Shown here in pieces: positions 18,532-27,043 of a stretch of 64,000 nt of DNA. Source of the stretch: Gracilibacillus caseinilyticus (GTDB lineage: Bacteria > Bacillota > Bacilli > Bacillales > Amphibacillaceae). Numbering within the stretch: the first letter of the stretch is position 1; each line of letters starts with the position of its first letter. Made by a program: the position numbers and the translations under genes. The stretch is from contig NZ_CP095072.1 of the NCBI RefSeq assembly GCF_022919115.1, forward strand, positions 1,054,001-1,118,000. The letters are read 5' to 3'. The notes beneath the pieces were generated by a model, which did no database searches, was not told where the DNA came from, and saw only the letters and a program-made list of their open reading frames with translations.

Positions 18532-19554
18532 CTAATTTAGAAGTTGTCTATCGACATCTAAGGAAGTAGCTTCAAATAGTTCCTTCCACATTTGTCTCTC
18601 TAATTCACAAATAAATAATAAAATATCTTTTAATTCATAAAGGTATTTAGTTTCTCCCCTTCTTGCTGCCAAAAAGAAGTATCTACTCATAACCTTATAA
18701 TGTTTTTCTAAACTTTCTATAGAGTTAATTGAAACTTTTAATTCCTTCCCTAATATACTTCTTGCTTGCAATAAAAAATCATGATACATTTTTCTAAAAC
18801 CCAAACCACCAGTTCCTATTTTCTCCATGGACTGGTATATTTGTAGGCAAAGGTTCCTCCAATTAGGTAAATCTTTAAAATAAATTACCTCTTGTGCCAA
18901 ACAATTAATCGCATTTACTCCTCTTTTATTAGAGGGTGATAGCATTGATTTAGCATTTGCATTTATCCCATTTATTACAAGCTGCTTTATATCTAGGTTT
19001 AAAATAAAGCTCTTATCAATCGTAAAAGGCATCCATTGAAATGATTTTTGAAACGGCGGTTTTTTATTTTCAATAGCTTGTATTAATTCATTATATTGAA
19101 GTTCGAATAAATGATCACTGATATAATCTGATACATATAATATTTTCTTGTTATCGTTATAACCCACAACGCTAATAGTATGCCCTGCAAAATTACTTCT
19201 TTCAGCGTTGTAAAATGGCAGATAAAAAATATCTGTGAGGAAGAAAATAGGAGTGTCGTTTTCTATATACTCCTTAATGGCTCCCCATTCAACTACGCAT
19301 CCCTCTCTCCAATAAAGATGGTGTCCTATCGTTTTAGTAAAACTTGTTTCTAACATAGGGGTTCTTCCTGATACGATACGTGAAAAGCCAAAAGTAGGGT
19401 ATTTAGCATATATAAAATCTAAACCAGATGATATACCAAAGATAAGAGTTTCGTTAACATCTTTCCCAAAAAGTCTAACTGCTTCTGTAATACATGTAGA
19501 AGAACAGTGACTTCCTTTAATAGGTTTGAAATTTTTTATTATTTTCTGCCCCAT
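18532..19554 (-). CDS. BtrH_N / DUF4872-type protein of the azoline-peptide cluster
   Basis: 340 residues, last gene of the operon. Residues about 12-150 resemble the BtrH N-terminal fold: HC at 16-17 near the start, IFGISSGLDFIY (38-49), then GHTISVVGYN (124-133) and VSDY (141-144). Cys17, His125 and Asp143 are spaced like a papain/C39-type catalytic set. The C-terminal half fits DUF4872 (mostly helical). BtrH itself moves an acyl group from a carrier protein onto butirosin; no carrier protein is seen here, so it may acylate the peptide or act as leader protease. AGGAGG lies before the ATG; the gene overlaps the transporter gene by 38 bp. Family call moderate, role unknown. Confidence 0.65.
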   Translation of the reverse strand: MGQKIIKNFKPIKGSHCSSTCITEAVRLFGKDVNETLIFGISSGLDFIYAKYPTFGFSRIVSGRTPMLETSFTKTIGHHLYWREGCVVEWGAIKEYIENDTPIFFLTDIFYLPFYNAERSNFAGHTISVVGYNDNKKILYVSDYISDHLFELQYNELIQAIENKKPPFQKSFQWMPFTIDKSFILNLDIKQLVINGINANAKSMLSPSNKRGVNAINCLAQEVIYFKDLPNWRNLCLQIYQSMEKIGTGGLGFRKMYHDFLLQARSILGKELKVSINSIESLEKHYKVMSRYFFLAARRGETKYLYELKDILLFICELERQMWKELFEATSLDVDRQLLN

Positions 19555-21169
19555 AAACCATACCTCCTATTCTGAATTTTGATAAATCTAGAACATTATC
19601 TGACTCTAATATAAAACTTAAATCATGAGTAATTATAATAATAGTTATTTCACTACTTAGTTTTCTGAGTGAGTTAAAAATATAGTTTGAGGTTTCAATA
19701 TCTAAATTTGAAAAAGACTCATCTAAAATTAATACCTCTGGCTTCAGACATAAAGATAAATACAGGGATACCAATTGTCTTTTTCCACCAGATAGTTTTG
19801 ATATATCAGAAACTTCTCCGATACTTAATTGAATATAGTCCCTAAGAAACTTCATTATACTATTATAGCTTTCACTTTCAGACTTTATATCATAATCTAG
19901 ATGATCCCTTACTGAGTCACTAATAAACTGGCTTTGTTGAAAATTGATCGATACCTTTTCACGTAATCTGTTAACTGAAATTGAGTTTACATCCTGATCA
20001 TCTATAAATATTTTTCCATCATCTACGGGTATGATTCTATTAAAGGACTTTATAAGAGTCGACTTACCTAAGCCATTTTCTCCTATAATAAAATTTAATT
20101 TATGCCTAGAAAATGTAAAAGTAATATCCTCCGTTAATTTAGTTTCTTTTAAGTTCAAAGATAATCTATTCAAGATAACGTTACCAGTCTTAAATTCCGG
20201 TTCGTCACCTCTAGGTTCATCTAATAAATTAAATATCAAACTTAATCGATTCATCGAAATTTTTTTTTCCTTATAAACAATCAAAAGTTGTAATATGCTG
20301 TTTATAGGTCCAAAAAATTTAAAAGAGTACAAATAAAAAGCTACAAAAGTACCAATACTCATTGAACCATTAATTATTCCTTTAGCTCCAAAGAAAATTA
20401 ATAATATTATTAACGAAAATTGAACTATGCTATTTATAAATTTTAATCCACCATCAAACAAACCTCTTTTCTCTGCCCAAATACGAAGTGAATTTGAACT
20501 ATTAATATATTGTTTTACATAGTTACTTTGGGATTTAAATCTTTTTATGTACTCTAGATTTTCATGAATCAAATAAATAGTTTTAGTAAGCATATCTTTA
20601 TTATTTAAAAATTCTTTACTAATTCTAGTAATAACTCTCCCAGAGACAGAATATATTATAAAATATAGTGGAAAGAAAGCAAGATAAACCATTGAAAGAG
20701 TAATATTTATATTTAATAAAATTATTAATAATACAACAAATGTTATCACCTCAACAAACATTTTTATAAATACATTATTAATAATTATTTGACAATTAGC
20801 TACATCACCTATGATAGATTGTACATAAAAACCATTAGACTTTTTTGTTAAGTTCAAACTAGTAGAATTTAAAATTTTATTAATCAAGTCTTTTCTTAAT
20901 GAGAAATTTGTCTTTATTATCAATCTGTTATTTACATATATAACCAAACATTCCAATAAAGCATAGAGTATCATTATTATTATAAGAAAAATGATTGAAT
21001 AATTAAGATACGTTATATCTTTTCTGGGAATTATATTATCTATAACAAACTTTAAAATTAAAGGAAGACTAATTACAGATAAAGATTTCATAGCTAATAA
21101 AAACAAGTATACTATAACCAAATATTTTTGTTTTCTAAAATAATAAAGTAAAATGCTTTTAGATTTCAT
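19517..21169 (-). CDS. ABC exporter half-transporter (fused membrane and ATPase domains)
   Basis: 550 residues. Six hydrophobic segments in residues 15-290, then an ATPase domain with Walker A GENGLGKST (363-371), signature LSGGKRQ (459-465) and Walker B VLILDES (479-485); the switch His is in IIITHD. There is no C39 peptidase domain before the membrane part, so it should not cut a leader itself. Likely exports the mature peptide, possibly giving self-protection, working as a homodimer. Its ATG overlaps the dehydrogenase stop (ATGA). Strongly AT-rich with many isoleucine/asparagine codons, unlike the core genome around it. Confidence 0.88.
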   Translation of the reverse strand: MKSKSILLYYFRKQKYLVIVYLFLLAMKSLSVISLPLILKFVIDNIIPRKDITYLNYSIIFLIIIMILYALLECLVIYVNNRLIIKTNFSLRKDLINKILNSTSLNLTKKSNGFYVQSIIGDVANCQIIINNVFIKMFVEVITFVVLLIILLNINITLSMVYLAFFPLYFIIYSVSGRVITRISKEFLNNKDMLTKTIYLIHENLEYIKRFKSQSNYVKQYINSSNSLRIWAEKRGLFDGGLKFINSIVQFSLIILLIFFGAKGIINGSMSIGTFVAFYLYSFKFFGPINSILQLLIVYKEKKISMNRLSLIFNLLDEPRGDEPEFKTGNVILNRLSLNLKETKLTEDITFTFSRHKLNFIIGENGLGKSTLIKSFNRIIPVDDGKIFIDDQDVNSISVNRLREKVSINFQQSQFISDSVRDHLDYDIKSESESYNSIMKFLRDYIQLSIGEVSDISKLSGGKRQLVSLYLSLCLKPEVLILDESFSNLDIETSNYIFNSLRKLSSEITIIIITHDLSFILESDNVLDLSKFRIGGMVYGAENNKKFQTY

Positions 21170-21975
21170 TTGTTATTTTCACCATAATAGTAATTATTCT
21201 CCTCCATATCAAATTGACTACCTAAACTTTCTTGTTCAATTCCAAATAGATGTACTAATATAGCTTCTTCAAAATCTTCATTTAATAATAATAGTTCATT
21301 TAATTTATTATCATAAAAACCAGCCAGTGCTCTACATGAAATTTTTTCAGCTGTACTAGTCAAGTAAAGATTTTGAGAAATATGTCCACAGTCAAGCAAG
21401 GCAAGTCTATATCCTCTCTCTCCATATTTTTCACAACTATGAAGAAAATTCGAAACACTTACTGTTATAAATGAACATTTCTCAACCTCATTTTTGTAAG
21501 GTCTTGCTATACAATTACTAATTTTATCTCTAAAGTCCCCAATATATAACAACCCTAGTTTGTTTTCTTCAGGAATATATATATATATTCCTTTTTCTAG
21601 TTCAGACACATTAAATATAAATATATATATATATATAGGAAACCTCGCTCCACCTGAAGGAACACTTCTTAGTTTTTCATTTTCTTTTGTTATCCCGTAA
21701 GAATTAGTTAATATTGATTTCAATTTCTCATATGCGATTACTGAACGAACCTCAAAAGATCTAGAAGTTCTTCTTTTTCGGAGTGTTTGATAAAAATCTA
21801 TTTCATCCAATAGATTAGTTGATTGGAAAAAGTCATACTCCTTGATACATTTGAACTTAGGACGTTCAGTAAGAATTGGATAATTCTTTATATATTCTTC
21901 TTGATGTGTTCTAGGAAATAATTTTGAATTTTCATGAAAATATCTAGAATTAAAAAGGCTTTTCTTTAGATCCAC
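21166..21975 (-). CDS. SagB-type FMN-dependent azoline dehydrogenase
   Basis: 269 residues from a GTG at 21975 with AAAGGAGG 8 nt upstream. Nitroreductase-like fold of the SagB/ThcOx type: RKRRTSRSF (67-74) for flavin phosphate, PSGGARFP (106-113), KYGERGYR (183-190) and GHISQNLYL (197-205), which are the hallmark motifs of the family. Such enzymes oxidise peptide azolines to aromatic thiazoles/oxazoles. The 271-bp gap before it is the only real break in the operon and may hold an internal promoter. Short for the family, lacking long N-terminal extensions. Confidence 0.88.
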   Translation of the reverse strand: MDLKKSLFNSRYFHENSKLFPRTHQEEYIKNYPILTERPKFKCIKEYDFFQSTNLLDEIDFYQTLRKRRTSRSFEVRSVIAYEKLKSILTNSYGITKENEKLRSVPSGGARFPIYIYIFIFNVSELEKGIYIYIPEENKLGLLYIGDFRDKISNCIARPYKNEVEKCSFITVSVSNFLHSCEKYGERGYRLALLDCGHISQNLYLTSTAEKISCRALAGFYDNKLNELLLLNEDFEEAILVHLFGIEQESLGSQFDMEENNYYYGENNK

Positions 21976-22246
21976 CTTAGATTCCTCCTTTTAAATTTCT
22001 AAATGCATAAAACACTCAAACACAATTCTTTTGTTCTATTGTTTAAGTTTTTTATTTTATTTCCACTTTCTTTTAAAATTTACTATCCAAATCAATATGA
22101 TAATTTTAAAAAGATTATTGTTTAATTATATATTGATTTATAATGTGAAAAGATGCTATAACTTTGTTAATTTTAAATTTCTACTAATTGTTGTCATATA
22201 TCAATAATTCTCAGTAATCCTCATGTTTACTTACTAAACAATCCTC

Positions 22247-23521
22247 CTAAGGAAATGGATGGGGAGATAGATTAAAATTATCACTGTTATAAGAGTAATT
22301 CATGGAAGCTGGTACCGAATTCAATCTAGCACACTTTAACAATGGAAATTTACAATCTAGATTAGCTAATTCTGGTATAACAGTTTTAACTACATGGATT
22401 CCTGTATTCTTTACATCCTTTGTTGTTAAATCTATACTATAAATAGATAAACCTAAATTTTTCATATATAATATTAAATCCTCTTTACTTAACTCCTCAT
22501 ACTCATTAGGATTAAAATCTTTCACTTTTCCATTTTCTAAAAATTCTAAATTCTCACTTCCATATCCTAAGGCATAATAAATAGGATGATCTTGAATAGA
22601 ATTAATTTCACTCAAATCATTAAAGTTAGGGGCACTTAACTTACCATCTGAGCACTTAATACCGTAAAAATGATAGCAACCTAATGCTTCTTCAATAGCT
22701 CCTTTTAGAGCCTTTATCTGATTAGTATCACAGTTCGTTCCAATAGATATATGTGGAACATGTTTCTCATTTTTTATCAATACTAAATATGTAGGTACTG
22801 GAATATTATTAGTAACATCAAAAATTTGAACATTCAATCCTAATTGGTAACAAATTTTTAATGTGTTCTGTATTTCATATTCCTCTATACTCTCATTTTT
22901 AATACGTGGAAAAGATATTTCTTTCAACCACATTATTATGGAAGCATCTCTTTCTATGCATTCAAAAATACCAGAAAACAAAGCTTCGATTTTTGTTGGC
23001 CCAGCTGCAAGTCCTGTAGAAATTGCTTCTCTTATATTCATTGAATCTTTTGAAATCTTTGGTGGCATAAATACTAACTCGGCAGGTACCCATAAGTTTT
23101 GTTCTTTTAAAACATCGAATCCCTCTACCCAATATAGTTTCTTTTTACTACGAACATTATCAAAAATATTATAGGGTTCATCATATTGCCAGTCTTCATA
23201 TCTAGTGATTGTTTCTAATAATAATTTACATGAATTGAGTTCCTCATCTGACTTATATATTATTTTGTGATTTTCTGTAATTGCACAACAATATCTTTCA
23301 ATTGCTTCTCCTACCGCTGACTTAATTGCCTTATCTTTTGAATATAAACTGAATCCCGAGCCATTGGTAACCATAGGAATAAGCATTTCACCTTTAATAT
23401 TCTTAACATCATTTCTCGAAGCAATATAAATATGTAAAGGGAACTCACCCTTGAAATTTTGTTGCTTTTCAATTTTTTGAATAATTCCATAATCCTCATC
23501 GACTAATAAATTTAAATTCAT
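22247..23521 (-). CDS. YcaO-domain cyclodehydratase (SagD-like)
   Basis: 424 residues. YcaO enzymes use ATP to activate the peptide backbone amide and cyclise Cys, Ser or Thr to azolines. ATP/Mg-binding helices visible: SKDKAIKSAVGEAIERYC (61-78) and TKIEALFSGIFECIERDA (176-193), then KALKGAIEEALG near 275. The last five residues are PHPFP, the proline-rich C-terminus typical of azoline-forming YcaO proteins, which inserts near the active site. AAGGTG precedes the ATG; it overlaps the SagC-like gene by 4 bp (ATGA). The best single marker for the class of the cluster. Confidence 0.92.
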   Translation of the reverse strand: MNLNLLVDEDYGIIQKIEKQQNFKGEFPLHIYIASRNDVKNIKGEMLIPMVTNGSGFSLYSKDKAIKSAVGEAIERYCCAITENHKIIYKSDEELNSCKLLLETITRYEDWQYDEPYNIFDNVRSKKKLYWVEGFDVLKEQNLWVPAELVFMPPKISKDSMNIREAISTGLAAGPTKIEALFSGIFECIERDASIIMWLKEISFPRIKNESIEEYEIQNTLKICYQLGLNVQIFDVTNNIPVPTYLVLIKNEKHVPHISIGTNCDTNQIKALKGAIEEALGCYHFYGIKCSDGKLSAPNFNDLSEINSIQDHPIYYALGYGSENLEFLENGKVKDFNPNEYEELSKEDLILYMKNLGLSIYSIDLTTKDVKNTGIHVVKTVIPELANLDCKFPLLKCARLNSVPASMNYSYNSDNFNLSPHPFP

Positions 23522-24468
23522 ATAGTCACACCTTCTTGCTCTGTTATTCCTTTTTTATTACATTTACAATAAGGCAATATAGGAATCTGAGAAATTTTTG
23601 TAGAAATATCCATCATTGAAAGCTTAAGCTCTTTCCCTACTATATTGGATTGGTAATTTATACTGAAAAATTTAAATATTTGGTCTTCTAAAAATCCGCA
23701 CATCCCATAAAAAAGCCCAGGTATATACTTGACTTCATTCTTTCTATCGTTCTGATTCACACCATACCTTTGCATTTTTGTGAATTTCTCCTGATTTAAT
23801 GAATCTAAGTTTGAGTATTTTCTAGTTAATAGACATTCATAACAACAAGTTTCATTATGAATAAATATGGGGCCAATTCTAGTTAGAGTATCATCTAAAA
23901 TGACTCTTAACATTGGTGCATCAAGTTCCGCTGATAATTTTTCTGCTTTATAAAAAAGTGAAGTATTTTCAAAAGTATCGATTGCTATTATTAAATCAAT
24001 TTCACTTAAACAATCATTATGTAAGTTCTCGTTAAACAATATGTTCTGATTATAAAAGTCCAACGTATTACACAACATTGCTGCAAGATCATCTTGTCCC
24101 ATAAATAGTATATTTAAAGAGTATCCAGTAGAAATATCCATAATTTTATCGTCAGATTGCATTTTTTGTTCAAAGAACCTTGATATAGGCAAAAAATGAT
24201 CACAATTATGAGTTTTATATTGATTTATATTATTAAATAAAAGATCATATTTTTCTAAGAAATTTATTAACCTAGTAATATAATACTCAGATTGATTTAA
24301 TTGCTTTGATATATCAATAATTGTGAATTTTCCATTACATAATTCTAATACACCATAAATGTCATAAATTGATTCTCCAGTTAATTTCAATGAGTTTTTA
24401 GCTTTTATTTCTAATTGTTTTCCATTGATAGAATAATATATGAAGTCTTTTAATTTAGGTTTATACAT
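23518..24468 (-). CDS. SagC-like E1/ThiF-fold leader-binding cyclodehydratase subunit
   Basis: 316 residues from the ATG at 24468 (AGGAGG 12 nt upstream); an ATG 48 bp earlier has no ribosome site. The first 80 residues resemble a winged-helix peptide-recognition element (PqqD-like RRE), then an E1/ThiF-like domain with GPIFIHNETCCYECL (about 199-213). CxxC here and CKC at the C-terminus (about 301-303) suggest a structural zinc. It should bind the leader peptide and stimulate YcaO. No adenylation activity is expected in this family. Overlaps ycaO by 4 bp. Matches the 'bacteriocin biosynthesis cyclodehydratase' type. Confidence 0.82.
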   Translation of the reverse strand: MYKPKLKDFIYYSINGKQLEIKAKNSLKLTGESIYDIYGVLELCNGKFTIIDISKQLNQSEYYITRLINFLEKYDLLFNNINQYKTHNCDHFLPISRFFEQKMQSDDKIMDISTGYSLNILFMGQDDLAAMLCNTLDFYNQNILFNENLHNDCLSEIDLIIAIDTFENTSLFYKAEKLSAELDAPMLRVILDDTLTRIGPIFIHNETCCYECLLTRKYSNLDSLNQEKFTKMQRYGVNQNDRKNEVKYIPGLFYGMCGFLEDQIFKFFSINYQSNIVGKELKLSMMDISTKISQIPILPYCKCNKKGITEQEGVTI

Positions 24469-24607
24469 TTCAAAATATTCCCTCCTACTTTGGTTATTTT
24501 TTACTTTTAGTATCATAAAAGATTAGACTTTTGAATTAAGCACTAAAAACTATCTTATTTGGAAAAGTGGACAGAATTGAACTGTCCACTTTTGAGCTGT
24601 ATTAAAA

Positions 24608-24733
24608 TTAATTATTGTCTGAGCAATCTACATAACTACAGCTTCCTCCACAGCCACCACCTGTGCCTCCGTTGTTTTCATGCGCGAAAGTACCAATTTC
24701 TTCTTCCACAGTAACATCAATCTCTTTTTCCAT
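24608..24733 (-). CDS. Precursor peptide of a linear azol(in)e-containing (TOMM) peptide
   Basis: 41 residues from the ATG at 24733, chosen for the GGAGGTG 6 nt upstream; a start at 24796 would lie inside the -10 region. The acidic leader (MEKEIDVTVEEEIGTF, residues 1-16) is followed by AHENNGG and a core TGGGCGGSCSYVDCSDNN (24-41) with Cys28, Cys32, Cys37, Ser31, Ser33, Ser38 and Thr24 available for cyclisation. GGSCS recalls the Gly-Ser-Cys sites of microcin B17, giving neighbouring heterocycles. Cleavage after the Gly-Gly at 22-23 is a guess. First gene of the operon, 140 bp before the SagC-like gene. No similar named peptide recognised. Confidence 0.82.
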   Translation of the reverse strand: MEKEIDVTVEEEIGTFAHENNGGTGGGCGGSCSYVDCSDNN

Positions 24734-24785
24734 GGTATTCACCTCCATATTTTGCATTTTATGTATTTCATATGATGTATCTAAC

Positions 24786-24800
24786 ATTATATACAATTAA
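24786..24800 (-). promoter_or_regulatory. Probable promoter of the azoline-peptide operon
   Basis: TATAAT (complement of 24786-24791) preceded by TTGTA stands 53 bp before the precursor ATG. No good -35 hexamer at 17 nt is visible; a TTGTAG lies 20 nt upstream. The surrounding DNA is very AT-rich, so this is tentative. Confidence 0.4.
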
Positions 24801-24889
24801 TCCCTTAATATCTACAATTTTTAACAATTTTTTTTGTTTTCGTTCGACATAATACTATAAAAGAATTATTAATTTCTTTTATTTGTAAT

Positions 24890-25000
24890 AAATAACAGTC
24901 TTTACACTTATGTCCCCTTGTGGATTTGTACTCCATATCTTCACGAACCTCAATGTATGTTGTTTCACCCATTTAAAAAACGTTTCGATCATCAAATGAT
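24890..25000 (-). pseudogene. C-terminal fragment of an IS4-type transposase
   Basis: Reading leftwards from about 24998: HLMIETFFKWVKQHT, the YREK-region neighbour (xxFFKWIKQHL) of IS4-family transposases, then a degenerate tail. Too short to function. Together with the N-terminal piece at 15849-16085 on the other strand it may be one element split by rearrangement around the operon. Confidence 0.5.
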
Positions 25001-25133
25001 AACAGTATAAACCCATAAGTATACCTGATGGATTTTATAGTTTCAGACTAGTAAATAGAGCTTTTTCTGAAGTTGTGCTTGTTGATGAATAAATTTGGAA
25101 TTAGGTTGTTAGAGTCACTAGATATAACTTAAA

Positions 25134-25172
25134 AAGAGGATTCGATTATTAACATACTGATCGAATCCTCTT
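25134..25172. terminator. Strong hairpin (bidirectional terminator)
   Basis: AAGAGGATTCGAT (25134-25146) and ATCGAATCCTCTT (25160-25172) form a perfect 13-bp stem with an A-run on the left and a shorter A-run on the right. It separates the operon and IS debris from the recombinase fragment. The rest of 24800-25130 shows no gene other than the IS4 fragment. Confidence 0.65.
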
Positions 25173-25188
25173 AAAATGTGTTAATTCA

Positions 25189-25659
25189 AAAAAATTTCTT
25201 AAGTACATTCGTAAAAAGGATATTGTTGTCTTTGCTGAGTTAGATCGATTAGGTAGAAATAAAGATGACATTGATCGTGAATGGAATGAATTTATAAAAC
25301 GTGGGATTGACATTGTTGTACTGGATATGCCGATATTAGATACAACTAAGTACCAAGATGATTTAGGAAAGCTATTAATGAATATGGCAAAAGATTTGTT
25401 ATCTTACATGGCTGAACAAGATCGAAAGCGCATTTTAGAAAGACAAAGACAAGGCATTGAAATTGCTAAAAAAGAAGGGAAATACAAGAGTTCAGAGAAG
25501 TTTTATCACCCTGACAGTCCTAACACGAATCATAGGGCTAAATATCACAGAATTATACAATTGCTGAATGAAGGAAAACCGATCACTCATATTGCGCAAG
25601 AAGTTGAAGTTAGTCGAAATACGGTTTATCGTATAATACAAGAAAATAAATATCCTTGA
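25189..25659 (+). pseudogene. Serine recombinase (resolvase) lacking its N-terminus
   Basis: The reading frame can be followed from about 25189 (KKFLKYIRKKDIVVFAELDRLGRN) to the stop at 25659. DRLGR and GIDIVVLDMP are resolvase/invertase motifs, an arginine-rich helix follows (AEQDRKRILERQRQGIEIAKK), and the C-terminus has a helix-turn-helix (PITHIAQEVEVSRNTVYRII). The first about 50 residues, including the catalytic serine (YxRVS motif), and the start codon are missing, so it should be inactive. An internal ATG at 25327 begins too late to be real. Its end overlaps the truncated transposase gene by 34 bp. Confidence 0.8.
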
Positions 25660-26261
25660 TTTTTGTCTATATTTTTCAGGTGTTCCCCTGAAAAATAACC
25701 CAAGTCTCGTAGGACAAGGTCTCCTTTCTCAATGGTTTCTTCTAATTCACGTGCTGCTTCTTGATCACTGTCCATTAAATCATATAATAATGCATGCATA
25801 AATCTCCCTTGATACAGTTCATATTCCAATTGTATTTTGGTGCCATCTGGATAAGAAGAATCATGCTTAGGCGTGCTAATAGAGGTAGCATCCAATATAC
25901 GTATGCGGGAAAATAAACGATCCAAATCGAATGGAATGCTCACCAGATTTTGTTGGGCAGCTAATTGAAAAAACATTTCTCTTAAAAAGACAACACTTTC
26001 CTTGGTAAAACGTTGGTCTAATGCTTGTTTCGACAATTGTGTGCCTGATGATAATCGCGACATGGCTGAACATAAGTCACGCAAACTACTCCCACCAACT
26101 GTTTGATTCAAAAACGCACTGATAATTAAAAATTCTTCCGCTTTTAATTTACCTTGTCGTTCAATGAAACCCGTTTTTCGCGCTAACTCCCGAATTTTTG
26201 ATACAGATAACACTTTATGTATTGCTTCAACAAATGGCTGTATAACTTCCGTAAATGACAT
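25626..26261 (-). pseudogene. Truncated IS4-family transposase
   Basis: 211 residues, starting like a normal transposase (MSFTEVIQPFVEAIHKVLSV) behind a plausible ribosome site (AAGATC region, weak). It contains IRILDATSIS (first catalytic Asp, about 117-126) and GDLVLRDLGYFS (second Asp, about 182-193), then breaks off after DKNQGYLFSCIIR where the recombinase fragment begins. The C-terminal half with the catalytic Glu is missing. Different from the IS4-like pieces at 15849 and 24890. The IS terminus probably lies near 26350, inside repeat copy C. Confidence 0.8.
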
Positions 26262-26349
26262 AGAAAGATCCCTCCATCTAGTATATTCCGTCCGTTAGAG
26301 TACAGCATTTTTCGTTTTTCGAAAACCATAATGCTTAGCTTGACGGCTA

Positions 26350-27043
26350 TGGGGCACGGCTTCAGCTAACTTGGTAAAGAAAATTCTATTCTTTACCAAG
26401 TGGATCTTCAGCTCGCGCTGATTCCACGGGAGCAATCCTGTCAGATAAGTTTTTAACTACTTGCATAAAAAAGATCCTCCGATATGATTCAATTGCAACC
26501 AAACAAAACAATCATAAGGAGGACCTTATCATGAATAGTAATAGGAATCATAAATTAAATCAAGTTCAAGAATCTACCACTATGCCTGTGCTGTTGATGA
26601 TCGCGGAAGAGAGTTGCGTAAGTCTTTCCCTATAAAACAGTCTCAAGAGGGATTTCTAACGTTTCAAGATTAACTATATAAGTTACTAGTACATCATCAG
26701 AAACAAGACATTCTTATCGGATTTGAGCCAACCGGACACTATTGGATGAACTTGGCTGCTTTTCTCACAGAGCATGATATTCGCTTTGTCATGGTGAACC
26801 CGATGCATGTTAATCGAAGGAGGGGATTTCCATCCATTTGGATGAAAAAACCTTTTATTCGTTCTATTGTTGTCTTTTTATTTATGTGGTGTTAAAAAAG
26901 CCAGAGTTTTTCAGTGGCCTCTACAGTTAGCTTCAGCCGTGCCCCGCAGGACGAAGTGGTTGGCTGGAGCGGTATCCTAGCACATGAATCCTTTCAAAAT
27001 CACCACTAAACATAAAGCGGTTAGTTTACATAATCCATATTAT
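26350..27043. repeat. Palindromic intergenic element, copy C, interrupted by an IS110 remnant
   Basis: Left part 26352-26432 has GGGCACGGCTTCAGCTAA and a palindromic tip (ACTTGGTAAAGAA with TTCTTTACCAAGT); right part 26925-27043 ends in TTACATAATCCATATTAT. Between them lies the IS110 piece. The left terminal repeat is gone, cut off by the transposase at 25626-26261. Confidence 0.75.
26433..26896 (+). mobile_element. IS110-family remnant
   Basis: An ATG at 26531 behind AAGGAGG opens MNSNRNHKLNQVQEST; a deletion then removes the VGIDIAK catalytic segment and a stop follows. The other frame continues YACAVDDRGRELRKSFPIKQ, a stop, then GFEPTGHYWMNLAAFLTEHD and FVMVNPMHV, unmistakably an IS110/IS1111 DEDD transposase. 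The C-terminal half is missing. The non-coding left end (26433-26530) is the part which, in this family, carries the guide (bridge) RNA. Confidence 0.8.

Noticed and set aside
20031..20276. Antisense open frame over the ABC transporter
   Set aside because: Shadow of the ATPase domain in another frame; the minus-strand protein has all ABC motifs.
22004..22128. Plus-strand 40-codon open frame in the operon gap
   Set aside because: No ribosome binding site, opposite strand, composition of AT-rich noise.
25327..25659. Intact small recombinase from the internal ATG
   Set aside because: Homology continues upstream of this ATG to about 25189, so the gene is truncated rather than short.
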